IMG/VR virus record: IMGVR_UViG_3300032093_000782
Span: 1-25,011 of that record
Direction: 5' to 3' (one strand)
Source: a virus
Length of the DNA stretch: 25,011 nt
In this document: positions 6,104 to 15,479 of the stretch, in pieces
Layout: the number at the start of each line of letters is the position of its first letter
How positions within the stretch are numbered: the first letter of the stretch is position 1
Notes under the pieces: generated by a model
Seen by the model: the letters and a program-made list of their open reading frames with translations, nothing else
What the model was told of the DNA's origin: nothing
The model's database searches: none
Made by a program: the position numbers and the translations under genes

Positions 6104-7657
6104 ATGGCGTATCGTTCTTCCATAAATGTAACTAGCATTAATAAGTCTTTATCTGGACTTAACAAAAGTCTTCTTAGGACAAGAGAATCTGCTGCAACTG
6201 TTAGAACAACAATTATACAGTCTACAACAAATAAGAGAAAATCTTTTTCAGCGAGTATAAAAGCATTTAATCAGAGAAGAGAAGCGACAAGAAGAAAAGA
6301 AAGAGAGGATATTGTAGAGGCATCATCAATTCAGGGTGCAATATCAAGATCTACTAGTGCTGTAGCAAATAGCACAAGAGGTTTCTTGGGTAGAATACTT
6401 GATTTTCTTGGAACATTACTAGTTGGATGGGCTTTGACCAATCTCCCAAATATCATTAAAATGGCTCAAGCTCTCATTGAGAGGATGAAGACATATTTCC
6501 AATATCTCAATAATTTTAGAGAGGGTCTTCAAAACTTTTTGATAGGATTTGGTGATATGGTTGGTGAAATTTCTTCTGGTCTTGTTAGATTTGATTTTAA
6601 TGCTGTAAGAGTAGCAGTAGACAAAGGAATGAATCAAATGAAGGATTCCTTCGTCCAAATGGATAATTCAATAAATTCTGTAATACTTTTACTTAAGCAG
6701 GATGTTAAGAAATTACTTGGAATTGAGGATTATGAATTTGATAGAGGTAGTGATGATGGTGGAGGTGGTGGAGTAGATCCTGGAGGAGGTTCAGCACAAC
6801 TTCCAGATCCAAAGTCTGCTGAAATGTATCGTATCGCTGCGGCACTCACCACAGAAGGTAGTAGTGACCAGGGATACGCCGACATGCTGCAGGTGGTTGC
6901 TAATAGAGTTGCACACCCTGGATATGGTACTAACTATACTGATGTTCTTGGTGCTCCCGGACAGTTTCAAGGTGTGTACACTAGAGGTAGTGGAGCATTT
7001 AAATCAATACGTACTTTAGGGCAAGCATCTGCATGGTCTGGTCAAAGTCAGGCAACTCTATTAAAAGTTATTAGTCTTCTATCCGATCCAAAAAGACAAG
7101 CAAGTGCAGCAAAATTTGTTGGCGGTGCTCTAGAGTTTAGAGGTAGTCCAGCAACAGTTAGGGCAGTTAATAGTGATAGCGATCCACGAAATAATATTCG
7201 GGCAGATGCTAATGGAATAATTCCTGGTTCCGTCTGGCGTGGTACAAACCAAGATAACCAGTTCCTTGTGGATCCATCCAAAGATCCGATGCTTAGTGGT
7301 CCAGCATCACTTAACCTACCAAAACCACAACCACAAGCACCACCACCAAAAAGCCCCCCAAAACGAAATACTGCTATGCCTGATGCGAGTAAAGAGGGTG
7401 CTCCCGGAATTCCTGGAGATCCTAAGTCTCCAAAAATTGGTGAATGGGTAGGTTCATCTAAAAAAGACTATTCATCTCAACTTGCTATGGCTTTGCAAAA
7501 TGCAAAACCACAACCAAGAACAAATACTTTAATTTTAAATAATACTGTAAAGCAAACAGAATATGTTGGTGGAGAAACAAATAGTGGTTCTGTTATTATA
7601 GTTGCTGGGGTAAATAGTAATAATATAAAAAATAAGTTCCTTTCTAGTGTAGTATAA
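6104..7657 (+). CDS. Tape-measure-like tail protein with SleB-type cell-wall hydrolase domain
   Basis: 517 residues in three parts. Residues 1-210 are basic and helical (RREATRRKEREDIVEAS) with a hydrophobic segment at 93-118 (GFLGRILDFLGTLLVGWALT). A Gly/Asp linker (216-229) separates this from residues 236-390. That part fits the SleB/CwlJ hydrolase family: RIAAALTTEGSSDQGYADML (Glu251 at the catalytic position), VVANRV, then PGQFQGVY, and a WRGTNQDNQFLVDP end. Such enzymes cleave peptidoglycan glycan strands. The remainder is Pro/Lys-rich, then strands ending NNIKNKFLSSVV. In T4 the needle protein gp5 carries lysozyme; the gp5 of this phage does not, so this domain probably opens the wall during DNA entry. 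It begins 5 bases after the previous stop and is directly followed by gp27. The hydrolase fold is well supported by motif; the reaction is inferred. Confidence 0.72.
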   Translation: MAYRSSINVTSINKSLSGLNKSLLRTRESAATVRTTIIQSTTNKRKSFSASIKAFNQRREATRRKEREDIVEASSIQGAISRSTSAVANSTRGFLGRILDFLGTLLVGWALTNLPNIIKMAQALIERMKTYFQYLNNFREGLQNFLIGFGDMVGEISSGLVRFDFNAVRVAVDKGMNQMKDSFVQMDNSINSVILLLKQDVKKLLGIEDYEFDRGSDDGGGGGVDPGGGSAQLPDPKSAEMYRIAAALTTEGSSDQGYADMLQVVANRVAHPGYGTNYTDVLGAPGQFQGVYTRGSGAFKSIRTLGQASAWSGQSQATLLKVISLLSDPKRQASAAKFVGGALEFRGSPATVRAVNSDSDPRNNIRADANGIIPGSVWRGTNQDNQFLVDPSKDPMLSGPASLNLPKPQPQAPPPKSPPKRNTAMPDASKEGAPGIPGDPKSPKIGEWVGSSKKDYSSQLAMALQNAKPQPRTNTLILNNTVKQTEYVGGETNSGSVIIVAGVNSNNIKNKFLSSVV

Positions 7658-8947
7658 ATGGCAGCAAGAGACGCATCAATATTCGAACAAATTACCATAG
7701 AGTCTGGTGATGGTACAAGAACCATTGATATGAGACTCGGTGTAGTTGCTATCAAATATTATGAAGATGTTTTTTCACCAACTATCACAGCAGAGATTAC
7801 CGTATCTAATACGGGAGGAACAATTCCTGGAAAAGATGGTTCATTGCAGTCAATCTACAGTGGTCTTCCGTTAAGAGGTGGCGAAAGAGTATTCATAAAA
7901 ATTGCTGGTAACAGTGATAAAAATAAATCTGGTATTGATCTTGTTGATGAACCATTGTACGTCTCTAAAATTACAAATGTTATCAGAGAAGGTCAAAGAG
8001 AAACATTTACATTAAAGTTAGTATCAAGAGAAGCAATTACTAATGAAACTTCAAGACTATACAAAAAATTTCCAAGAGCTCAAATAACTGATCATATAGA
8101 AAACATTATAAAGGAAGGTTTACAATCTCAAAAAACATTGAAATCTGATGTCGTTAGTAATCAATATAGTTTTATTGGAAACTTGAGAAGACCTTTCGAT
8201 GTTCTGACTTGGTTAGCATCAAAGTCTATTCCAGATACCAATGTTCCTGGATACTTTTTCTATGAAACTATAGATGGATACAACTTCAGATCTATCGACA
8301 AACTTATTATTGATGGAAAAGCAAGTCCAAAAGCAGAATATTATCATCAAGAGGACCAAGATATTGAGAAGTCAACTGATCAAAGGATATTGAGTTATTC
8401 TGTTAATAGAAATAATGACTTATTAGAAAAACTTAGACTAGGAACGTATGCATCATTCTTTACTGAATATGATCCATATCAAAGTAAGTTTAGTCTTCAG
8501 CAAGAAGGAAAGAGAACAATAACTGATTTTGCTAAGAACGCAACATTCCTTGGTGACGATCCAGATATTCCTAAAATTTTTGGTTCTGGTAACTTCTCTT
8601 TTGACACTGTTCCAAGTAGAATTATCTCATCAGTTCTCGATGTTGGTGTGTTGGAGAAAGATGTGAGCAAACAACCTGGTAATGATGCTAAGTTATATCA
8701 AAGAGACGCTTTCTTTAGATACAATTATTTGTTCATGCAAACACTCAATATGACTGTTCCATTAAATAATAATTTAAGATCTGGTGATGTTATACGATGC
8801 AATTTCCTTAAAATTTCAGCAAACAGTAATGATTTTGACCCTGAGAATAGTGGTCTATATATGATAAAAGAACTCTGTCATTATTTTGATGGTACACAAT
8901 CTCTAACATCAATGAAGCTACTTAGAGATACATTCAGGGATATTTAA
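7658..8947 (+). CDS. 27: Baseplate hub subunit gp27
   Basis: 429 residues against 391 for T4 gp27, the trimeric hub ring that holds gp5 and forms the end of the tail tube. The N terminus (FEQITIESGDGTRTIDMRLG, then VAIKYYEDVFSPTITAEITV) is the first tube-like domain. Further marks are RETFTLKLVSREAITNETSR, a helical block with RAQITDHIENIIKEGL, and SFIGNLRRPFDVLTWLASKS plus PGYFFYETIDGYNFRSID, a combination typical of hub proteins across myophages (gpD/gp44-like fold). The C terminus has a YLFMQTLNMTVPLNN strand and GDVIRCNF, ending with a second tube-like domain. The gene starts immediately after the stop of the hydrolase gene (TAAATG) and precedes gp5, as expected for a hub operon. Confidence 0.88.
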   Translation: MAARDASIFEQITIESGDGTRTIDMRLGVVAIKYYEDVFSPTITAEITVSNTGGTIPGKDGSLQSIYSGLPLRGGERVFIKIAGNSDKNKSGIDLVDEPLYVSKITNVIREGQRETFTLKLVSREAITNETSRLYKKFPRAQITDHIENIIKEGLQSQKTLKSDVVSNQYSFIGNLRRPFDVLTWLASKSIPDTNVPGYFFYETIDGYNFRSIDKLIIDGKASPKAEYYHQEDQDIEKSTDQRILSYSVNRNNDLLEKLRLGTYASFFTEYDPYQSKFSLQQEGKRTITDFAKNATFLGDDPDIPKIFGSGNFSFDTVPSRIISSVLDVGVLEKDVSKQPGNDAKLYQRDAFFRYNYLFMQTLNMTVPLNNNLRSGDVIRCNFLKISANSNDFDPENSGLYMIKELCHYFDGTQSLTSMKLLRDTFRDI

Positions 8948-8956
8948 AAGTAACAA

Positions 8957-11008
8957 ATGGAAGATCTTTCACTTAAAACTAATTTTGTAGGCAGAGATGG
9001 ATTTGTTTGGTGGATAGGGCAGATTCCACCTATTGAATCATGGGACCAACAAGCAACTGGTCCAGGTTGGGGCATTAGATATAAAGTCCGCATTATGGGA
9101 TATCATCCTTATAGTGAAGCGGAACTAAGTAATGAGGACTTACCATGGGCACATGTGATGCTACCACCAGGTCATGGAACTGGTTCGGCAAATACATTCA
9201 AGAGTATTCGTTTTAACCCTGGTGATACTGTAATTGGTTTCTTTCTAGATGGAGCAGATGGTCAGCATCCAGTTATTATGGGTGCATTCGCCAATTCAAT
9301 CGACGCTGTAAAGGATGGTGAGAAACTACCATTCGCACCATTCTCCGGATACAATAAGTATATCAAAGAACCAGCGAAAGGCTCACTATCAAAGAGTGAG
9401 TCTGGAGATCAGAATGCTGCAACTGCAAAACAACCAATAGGTGTTAGTCCTTCTGATGCTAAAAAGGTAGATCCAAGCAATCCAGCAGCAAAGAGAACTT
9501 CTGATGGAAAGGTGATACGATTACCTTGTGGTACAGAAGGTGAAGATACTAAAGGTAATAAAGGAACAATTACCAAGATCAAAAATGCTATTGAAGGATT
9601 TGTTAAGTTTCTCCAAGACTTAAAGGCACAGTTTGATGAGGGACTTGAGTATTATAGAGACTGGGTAGATAGAGAGATTGATATTAGGGCAGAACAAATA
9701 ACTACCGCTGCAACCAAAATGATCAGTGGTATGATTAATAAGTTATTTAAGAAACTTGAACCAATTCTAAGCAAGGGTCTTGATCTTCTCTATGCTTCTG
9801 TATATGCTACAGTCTTCGCTGCAACTTTAAATCCAGTAGCAGCACACCTTGCTGGAGTAGCGGCACAAACTGCTATGCTTCAACCAGTAAAAATACTTCA
9901 AGATCTTATCCCTTGTATTGTTAATCAAATCTTAGACAAAGTATTTAATCTTGTAAAAGATCTTTTAAAGTCTATTGCTAATAATGTCCTAAACTTTGTC
10001 GATTGTGTTGCTGATCAAACTGTCGGTGCAATGATCAATGGTATTATTGGTCTTATTGATAATGCATTGCTACCAGCAATTAATGGAATATCTAAGATTC
10101 TTCAATTCTTCGAAGACTTTAGTGTTGAGGGTCTACTACGGAATGGTATTGATGCACTTCTTGGACTTGTTGGTCTTAAGTCTTGTAATAAAAAGAATCA
10201 GAAAGACAAGTATGGCGCTTGCAAATATAAACTAGGATATGGACCAGTATTTCAAGATGAGCCAGATCTCAAAGGAATTATTGATAATGCTAATACTGCT
10301 AAGTCAATATCAACAGCAGCAAAGCTTGCTGGTTTCCCATTAGACGGAGTTCAAGATATTGCTGGAGCATATGACTTCATATCTGGAACAGTTAAAGATC
10401 CAAACTTTATTGGTGATCTTGGTTCTTGTTATACTGGACCACCAATTGTTTGTGGACCACCAAAGATCAATATTTTTGGTGGGGGTGGTACAGGAGCAAG
10501 TGCTGTTCCTATTCTTGGTGGTATTATCGGTGAAGATAAGTATAAAACAGGAAGTATTATAAGTGTTAAGGTAACCAATCCAGGAAGTGGATATACCTTC
10601 CCACCATTTGTAGAAGTTGTAGATAGTTGTAACCAAGGATATGGTGCTATTGCTAGAGCTATTGTTAAGAATGGTCAGGTAGATACCATTTATGTTGTGT
10701 CTGAGGGTGAGAACTATCCAGCAGATAAAGAGATTCCATATGTTGTTGATAGCGTAACAGTTATTGATCCAGGGCAAGACTTTGAAGATGGAGATACTGT
10801 AGTTGATGACCAAGGAAATGAGTATGATGTTCTTATCCAGTCTGGTGCTATCATCAAGGTGACCCCAATAAATAGTAGAGATGTAACTAATATTCCTGTA
10901 CTTGAGGTCATTTCAAAGAATGGTTCTGGAGCAATCCTTGCTGCTAACCTAGGAGAAAGACCACCATTTGATGGAGAAGTTAAGCAAGTAATTGATTGTA
11001 TTACCTAA
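8957..11008 (+). CDS. 5: Baseplate central spike/needle gp5, without T4 lysozyme domain
   Basis: 683 residues (T4 gp5: 575). Residues 10-115 are the gp5 OB-fold: VRIMGYHPYSEAELSNEDLP, WAHVMLPPG, then GDTVIGFFLDGADGQHPVIM and GAF, matching the T4 residues that sit on the gp27 ring. In T4 the lysozyme domain follows; here residues 200-405 are long amphipathic and hydrophobic helices (DLLYASVYATVFAATLNPVA) with no Glu-Asp-Thr lysozyme triad. Residues 406-500 hold six cysteines (C410, C422, C491, C499 among them). From about 530 on there are beta repeats of the form SVKVTNPGSGYTFPPFVEVV, also found in the 1304-residue protein downstream. The polypeptide ends without the T4 beta-helix (VxGxxxxx repeats), which may be provided by the next gene. 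Thus gp5 is recognisable only by its N terminus and context. Confidence 0.82.
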   Translation: MEDLSLKTNFVGRDGFVWWIGQIPPIESWDQQATGPGWGIRYKVRIMGYHPYSEAELSNEDLPWAHVMLPPGHGTGSANTFKSIRFNPGDTVIGFFLDGADGQHPVIMGAFANSIDAVKDGEKLPFAPFSGYNKYIKEPAKGSLSKSESGDQNAATAKQPIGVSPSDAKKVDPSNPAAKRTSDGKVIRLPCGTEGEDTKGNKGTITKIKNAIEGFVKFLQDLKAQFDEGLEYYRDWVDREIDIRAEQITTAATKMISGMINKLFKKLEPILSKGLDLLYASVYATVFAATLNPVAAHLAGVAAQTAMLQPVKILQDLIPCIVNQILDKVFNLVKDLLKSIANNVLNFVDCVADQTVGAMINGIIGLIDNALLPAINGISKILQFFEDFSVEGLLRNGIDALLGLVGLKSCNKKNQKDKYGACKYKLGYGPVFQDEPDLKGIIDNANTAKSISTAAKLAGFPLDGVQDIAGAYDFISGTVKDPNFIGDLGSCYTGPPIVCGPPKINIFGGGGTGASAVPILGGIIGEDKYKTGSIISVKVTNPGSGYTFPPFVEVVDSCNQGYGAIARAIVKNGQVDTIYVVSEGENYPADKEIPYVVDSVTVIDPGQDFEDGDTVVDDQGNEYDVLIQSGAIIKVTPINSRDVTNIPVLEVISKNGSGAILAANLGERPPFDGEVKQVIDCIT

Positions 11009-11554
11009 ATGGCAAAGCGCCCAGAAGATAAACAAAACTGGTATTTGAGAGAGTGTATCTCTTATAACCCAAAAGTAAGGGAAGAAATATGTAATCCTTC
11101 CTTTGGATATTTGGGAGCTTCCAATTATTTTTTATATACAGTATCCGATAAGAATTTAAAAACTTCTATCGACATTACGGATGCTGGAAAATTTATTCTA
11201 AACTCCGACGAATCCATTGAAATGGTTGCTGGAGAGCGTTCTGGCGACAAAAGTGAGAACATTCTAATTCACGCTAGACGTGGTAATGTATCAATAACAG
11301 CAGATAGAACTGGAAATATTCGCATATCGGGTAATAATGTAGTAGTTGAGTCTAATGGTGATCTCGAATATGTGGCTGGTAATGATTTTATTGTTGATGC
11401 CGCTAACATGAGGTTTCAAGGGAACAGTATTGAATCTGATGCACTAACAGGAAGTATGGTTCCACCACAGAAACAGTTTTTATTTAAAGTCTTCGCCAAC
11501 TCCTTTGTTGGTGGTGGAGTAATACTAAAAGCACTTGGATTATTCATAGGATAA
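11009..11554 (+). CDS. Beta-helical spike-like protein, possible separate gp5 C-terminal needle
   Basis: 181 residues. The first 45 residues are mixed and contain two cysteines. Residues 52-145 are a regular series of short strands with turns: KTSIDITDAGKFILNSDES, NILIHARRGNVSITADRTG, NIRISGNNVVVESNGDLEYV and AGNDFIVDAANMRFQGNSI. This resembles the triple-stranded beta-helix of T4 gp5C and other phage spikes. Residues 150-181 are hydrophobic and Gly-rich (FANSFVGGGVILKALGLFIG). The gene starts directly at the gp5 stop codon (TAAATG), so it is co-translated with gp5. I infer that it forms the membrane-piercing needle or binds its tip; a PAAR tip protein is less likely because no PAAR motif is visible. 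Confidence 0.62.
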   Translation: MAKRPEDKQNWYLRECISYNPKVREEICNPSFGYLGASNYFLYTVSDKNLKTSIDITDAGKFILNSDESIEMVAGERSGDKSENILIHARRGNVSITADRTGNIRISGNNVVVESNGDLEYVAGNDFIVDAANMRFQGNSIESDALTGSMVPPQKQFLFKVFANSFVGGGVILKALGLFIG

Positions 11555-11555
11555 G

Positions 11556-14500
11556 ATGGCAGAAAACATCTGGGTACAAGGACAAGAGTCATATTTTAAT
11601 GAAGACGCTAAGTTCTTCAAAGACGTATACATTTACGGAAAACTTTATTATGACTTTGAAGGTCTTGGAGATGATTTAACTCTTGATAATCTTACTGTTA
11701 ATAACCAAGCAAATATAAATGACCTATATGTAGCAGGTCTCTCTACTTTCATAGGAGCATCTCAATTTAATAGCGTAGTTTCTTTTGGAAACACTGCTAC
11801 TTTCCAAACCGATGTTAACATTCTAGGAACACTAGATGTAGATAATATTGATGTTGGAATTGCTACAGTCAGACAACGTTTTGAACTTACTAGTGATGGC
11901 GGAACTAATTACTTAGTTGGTTTTGCTACTGGATCCCGCGCTGGTAATATTGGTATTGGAAGCACGTTACCTGAACAACTACTTGATATTGGTAACTCTA
12001 TTCGTATTGTTAGGAATATCTTTGACTCTGCTAACTTTCCTGGTGATAATGGATACTTCCTATCCCGCGATGCTAATGGTATTCGTTGGATTTCTGCACC
12101 ACCAAATGCTAAGACTGATGGATTCTTCGCACGAAATGAAGGTATAAACGTCGGTGTTGGTTCATTTACAACTATTAACTTCATTGGTAATGGTAGTGGT
12201 GGAGACGTTGTTAATGCTACAGTAAATACTTCAGACTCCAATGTCCTTGATGTTAATATCATAGACCATTGGATAAGAAATGGTGCTGGTATTCACACAA
12301 CAGTTAATGTTGGTGTTAATGTAATTTCCCCACAAACACAGCTTGATGTTAACGGAATTGCTTGGTTCAGGGATGAACTGAGAGTATCTGGGGTATCAAC
12401 ATTTACTCAGTTGGTTAGAATAGATGCTCCACTGAGAGTACATAATAATCTTATTGTAGGTACAGCAACAACAGCAATATACGCAAATAACTCTGGTATT
12501 GCTACATATGCAGATAGGGCAGGTTTCTCTACAGTAGCAGGAATCTCAACGTTTGCTATCCAGTCTGGTTTCTCTACAGTATCAGGCATTGCTACATACG
12601 CTATTCAGTCTGGCTTCTCTACAGTATCAGGCATCTCTACTTTTGCTATTCAAGCAGGATTTGCTACCGTATCTGGTATATCGACTTTTGCTATTCAAGC
12701 AGGTTTCGCAACAGTAGCAGGAATCTCAACGTTTGCTATTCAGGCAGGATTTGCTACTGTATCTGGTATATCGACTTTTGCTATTCAGTCTGGTTTCTCT
12801 ACAGTATCAGGTATTGCTACCTTTGCTATCCAGTCTGGATTTGCTACAGTAGCAGGTTTCGCAACAAATGCCGCTAGAGCAGGCATTTCTACATTCATTC
12901 AAACTACTGAGACTCTCACAAACCAAGACTTCTTCATTCCATTTGTTGAAAACTCAACTAGTCAAACAAGTGAGACTGTAAGAGTTGATAGTGGTATTAC
13001 ATATAACCCATCAACCAATGCTTTGGGTATTGATGGATCTTTACAGGTTGGATCTGCTGCTACAGTTATTGCTACTAATGCATCTGGTGATATTGGTTTC
13101 AACAGCACAACTCCAACAAGAGCAGTTGACTTCCAAAAAGATGTTCGCTTCCAGCAGGCATTATATGATCTAAATGATAATGTTGGATTTAGAACTGAAA
13201 AGTATCAGGTTCCAAGAAATGTCCTAACAACTGTTGGAGTTGATACGACAGGAAACATTATTGGTGGAAGATTCTATGATGCCGCAAACCTAATACGACT
13301 AAACTTAGACTACATTGCTAATGAATCTATTGGTTTCTTAACAAGTACAGACTATAAGAGTCCAGCATTTGCCCTATCTTCGGCAGACTACACTTCCTGT
13401 AAGGATGATATTAAGGATATTCTGAAAGCTATTACCTATGATATCACAAGAGGTGGTAACTCCCGTTGTGTTGGTGCTGGTCAGTCTTATTATAATGGAG
13501 CAACTCTACAGCACATCACTGGAACTGATATAAACGGTTACAGTATCAAGGAAGCAACTATTGTTGCTATCACGACTGCTGCTCAAGTAGCAAGATATGT
13601 TATCAATAACTTACCAGCACCAAGATCTTATCAGGGTGTAGGCAATAGTGTTTCTCTCATTCGTGATCTAACATTACAAGACGACCCTGCTGTTGGTTTC
13701 AACACTGATCCAGGCGGTTGTTCTAATGTTGTTTCTGCTATTACTGTTTGTGCAGGTATTGTTACTAATATTATTCAACTTGGTGCATCTGCATTCACCA
13801 CTATTGGTTTTACCACAACAGCACCAAATGGTAAGATTGTTTGGGCTCCTGCAGGTGCTGACTCTAGAAACATTATCTGGGTTTCTAAGTATGGTAACGA
13901 TGATAATGATGGTAGAACAGAAGGTTCAGCAAAACTAACTATCGGTTCCGCCGCTGAAGCAGCACAACCTGGCGATACTATTATGGTTCGCTCTGGTGTT
14001 TATGCTGAGAACAATCCTATTGGTTTAAGAACTGATGTTTCGGTTATTGGTCAAGACTTAAGACTGGTTACTATTTACCCACAAAACAATGATGATGTCT
14101 TTTATGTTAGAAGAGGATGTTTGATTGATAGTTTGAGTTTTGCTTACAGTAAAGATCCTTATGATGATTCTGCACCATTGTCTATTACTGGTGCTGCTGT
14201 TGCTTTCCCACCACCAGCTGGTATTGGTAGTGCTAGATCTGGTTTCTTGGATCCTGGTCCTTGCAATGAAGGTCCAAGTGGAAGATGGAGATCTCCATAT
14301 GTTCGTAACTGTACGAACTTTATGAGTAACAGTATTGGTATGAAGATAGACGGAGACCATGTTGCTGCTGCCTTTACCGGAACTAATAATCTTGGGCAAG
14401 ACCTCAAGTGTATGGTTTGTGACTCATTTACTCAATATAACCAAAATGGTATTGGCGTTTCTATCACTAACAAAGCATATGCTCAGTTAGTTTCTATTTT

Positions 14501-15470
14501 TACTATCAACTCTAAGATTGGTATCTTTGCTGGTAGTGGTGGACAATGTGACCTAACAAACTCTAACTCCTCATTTGGTGATTATGGTTTGTATGCTGAT
14601 GGAACCAGTGGTGATGAGTTTACTGGAATTACTACTGGGACAACAGTTGCTGCGGAACAAGATACTTATACCTTCTTCGATATGAGAGATGATCTATCGA
14701 ATATAAGAAAACCATTTGATGGTCAGGGTGCTTTCTTCAAGATAAACCTTGACGATTATGTTAATACTGGAGGAAAGAGTGGTATTGTTATGGAACCACT
14801 TAGAACTATTAGAACAATTAATGTTACCAATGGAGGTTCTGGATATAGTGCATCAGCTCCTCCTAATGTAACTGTATCTGCACCATTTGGTCCTGAAGGA
14901 ATTCTTGCCGAACTATCTGCTAATGTGAGTGCTGCCGGAACTATTAGTTCTATTGATATTATTGCTAGTGGTAGAAACTTCCTTCCCGCAGGTAGTGGAT
15001 CTAATCAACAGGATATTGTTATCACCATTTCTGGTTCTGGTGGAGCAACTGCCGAAGCGATTACGGATCCAATACTTTACACTATAAACACTGCAACAGA
15101 ACCAACAAATACTGGTGTTACAACTGTTACTTTCAATGAATTTGTTCCTTATTCTGTTGGTGTTGGTGTGAGTGTTTCACTGAGAAGACTAAGTAGAATC
15201 ATCACCAGTTCTCACTCCTTTGAATATATCGGTGCTGGTACAGACATAAATAGAGCAAACCCCTTCCAGGGTGGTGTGCCTATTCCTGAAAATGAAATAG
15301 TTGCTATTAATGGCGGTCAAATTCCATTCACCAGCACAGATCAAAAAGGAAACTTTAGAATTGGACAAGGACTAACTATTGACCAAACTACCTCTACTAT
15401 TTCTGGAAGAGACTTTAACAGAGCGATACAAGCAAACTTAACACCACTGATACTTGCTTTGGGAGGATAA
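11556..15470 (+). CDS. Large fibrous/beta-helix virion structural protein (1304 residues)
   Basis: The longest gene of the window, of a type I recall in marine T4-like phages as a tail or baseplate-attached structural protein. It contains several tail-fibre-shaft motifs of the form NxGIGSTxPxxxLDI (around residues 132-145, 250-265, 510-525). An array of eight 15-residue repeats at residues 322-441 has consensus (A/S)GF(S/A)TV(S/A)GI(S/A)T(F/Y)AIQ. Residues about 773-1010 look like a parallel beta-helix (IIWVSKYGNDDNDGRTEGSA, then AQPGDTIMVRSGVYAENNP). GGSGYSASAPP near 1100 resembles the gp5 C-terminal repeats. The C terminus has GQIPFTSTDQKGNFRIGQGL and TIDQTT, a strongly conserved end in such phages. 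An AGGA five bases before the ATG is a fair ribosome binding site. Position in the particle (peripheral baseplate or fibre base) is inferred. Confidence 0.75.
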   Translation: MAENIWVQGQESYFNEDAKFFKDVYIYGKLYYDFEGLGDDLTLDNLTVNNQANINDLYVAGLSTFIGASQFNSVVSFGNTATFQTDVNILGTLDVDNIDVGIATVRQRFELTSDGGTNYLVGFATGSRAGNIGIGSTLPEQLLDIGNSIRIVRNIFDSANFPGDNGYFLSRDANGIRWISAPPNAKTDGFFARNEGINVGVGSFTTINFIGNGSGGDVVNATVNTSDSNVLDVNIIDHWIRNGAGIHTTVNVGVNVISPQTQLDVNGIAWFRDELRVSGVSTFTQLVRIDAPLRVHNNLIVGTATTAIYANNSGIATYADRAGFSTVAGISTFAIQSGFSTVSGIATYAIQSGFSTVSGISTFAIQAGFATVSGISTFAIQAGFATVAGISTFAIQAGFATVSGISTFAIQSGFSTVSGIATFAIQSGFATVAGFATNAARAGISTFIQTTETLTNQDFFIPFVENSTSQTSETVRVDSGITYNPSTNALGIDGSLQVGSAATVIATNASGDIGFNSTTPTRAVDFQKDVRFQQALYDLNDNVGFRTEKYQVPRNVLTTVGVDTTGNIIGGRFYDAANLIRLNLDYIANESIGFLTSTDYKSPAFALSSADYTSCKDDIKDILKAITYDITRGGNSRCVGAGQSYYNGATLQHITGTDINGYSIKEATIVAITTAAQVARYVINNLPAPRSYQGVGNSVSLIRDLTLQDDPAVGFNTDPGGCSNVVSAITVCAGIVTNIIQLGASAFTTIGFTTTAPNGKIVWAPAGADSRNIIWVSKYGNDDNDGRTEGSAKLTIGSAAEAAQPGDTIMVRSGVYAENNPIGLRTDVSVIGQDLRLVTIYPQNNDDVFYVRRGCLIDSLSFAYSKDPYDDSAPLSITGAAVAFPPPAGIGSARSGFLDPGPCNEGPSGRWRSPYVRNCTNFMSNSIGMKIDGDHVAAAFTGTNNLGQDLKCMVCDSFTQYNQNGIGVSITNKAYAQLVSIFTINSKIGIFAGSGGQCDLTNSNSSFGDYGLYADGTSGDEFTGITTGTTVAAEQDTYTFFDMRDDLSNIRKPFDGQGAFFKINLDDYVNTGGKSGIVMEPLRTIRTINVTNGGSGYSASAPPNVTVSAPFGPEGILAELSANVSAAGTISSIDIIASGRNFLPAGSGSNQQDIVITISGSGGATAEAITDPILYTINTATEPTNTGVTTVTFNEFVPYSVGVGVSVSLRRLSRIITSSHSFEYIGAGTDINRANPFQGGVPIPENEIVAINGGQIPFTSTDQKGNFRIGQGLTIDQTTSTISGRDFNRAIQANLTPLILALGG
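12519..12878 (+). repeat. Eight in-frame 45-bp (15-residue) repeats inside the 1304-residue structural gene
   Basis: Eight units of 45 bp, each coding (A/S)GF(S/A)TV(S/A) followed by GI(S/A)T(F/Y)AIQ, so each unit is itself two related half-units of 7-8 residues. A shorter flanking half-unit precedes (SGIATYADR) and follows (AGIST). Codon choice varies between units, so protein sequence rather than DNA is being conserved. Regular small/hydrophobic alternation suggests a coiled or beta-solenoid shaft. Confidence 0.9.
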
Positions 15471-15479
15471 TAAGATAAG

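Noticed and set aside
10340-10813. 157-residue minus-strand ORF across gp5
   Set aside because: Ile/Asn/Ser-rich, no family features, entirely inside the well-supported gp5 frame.
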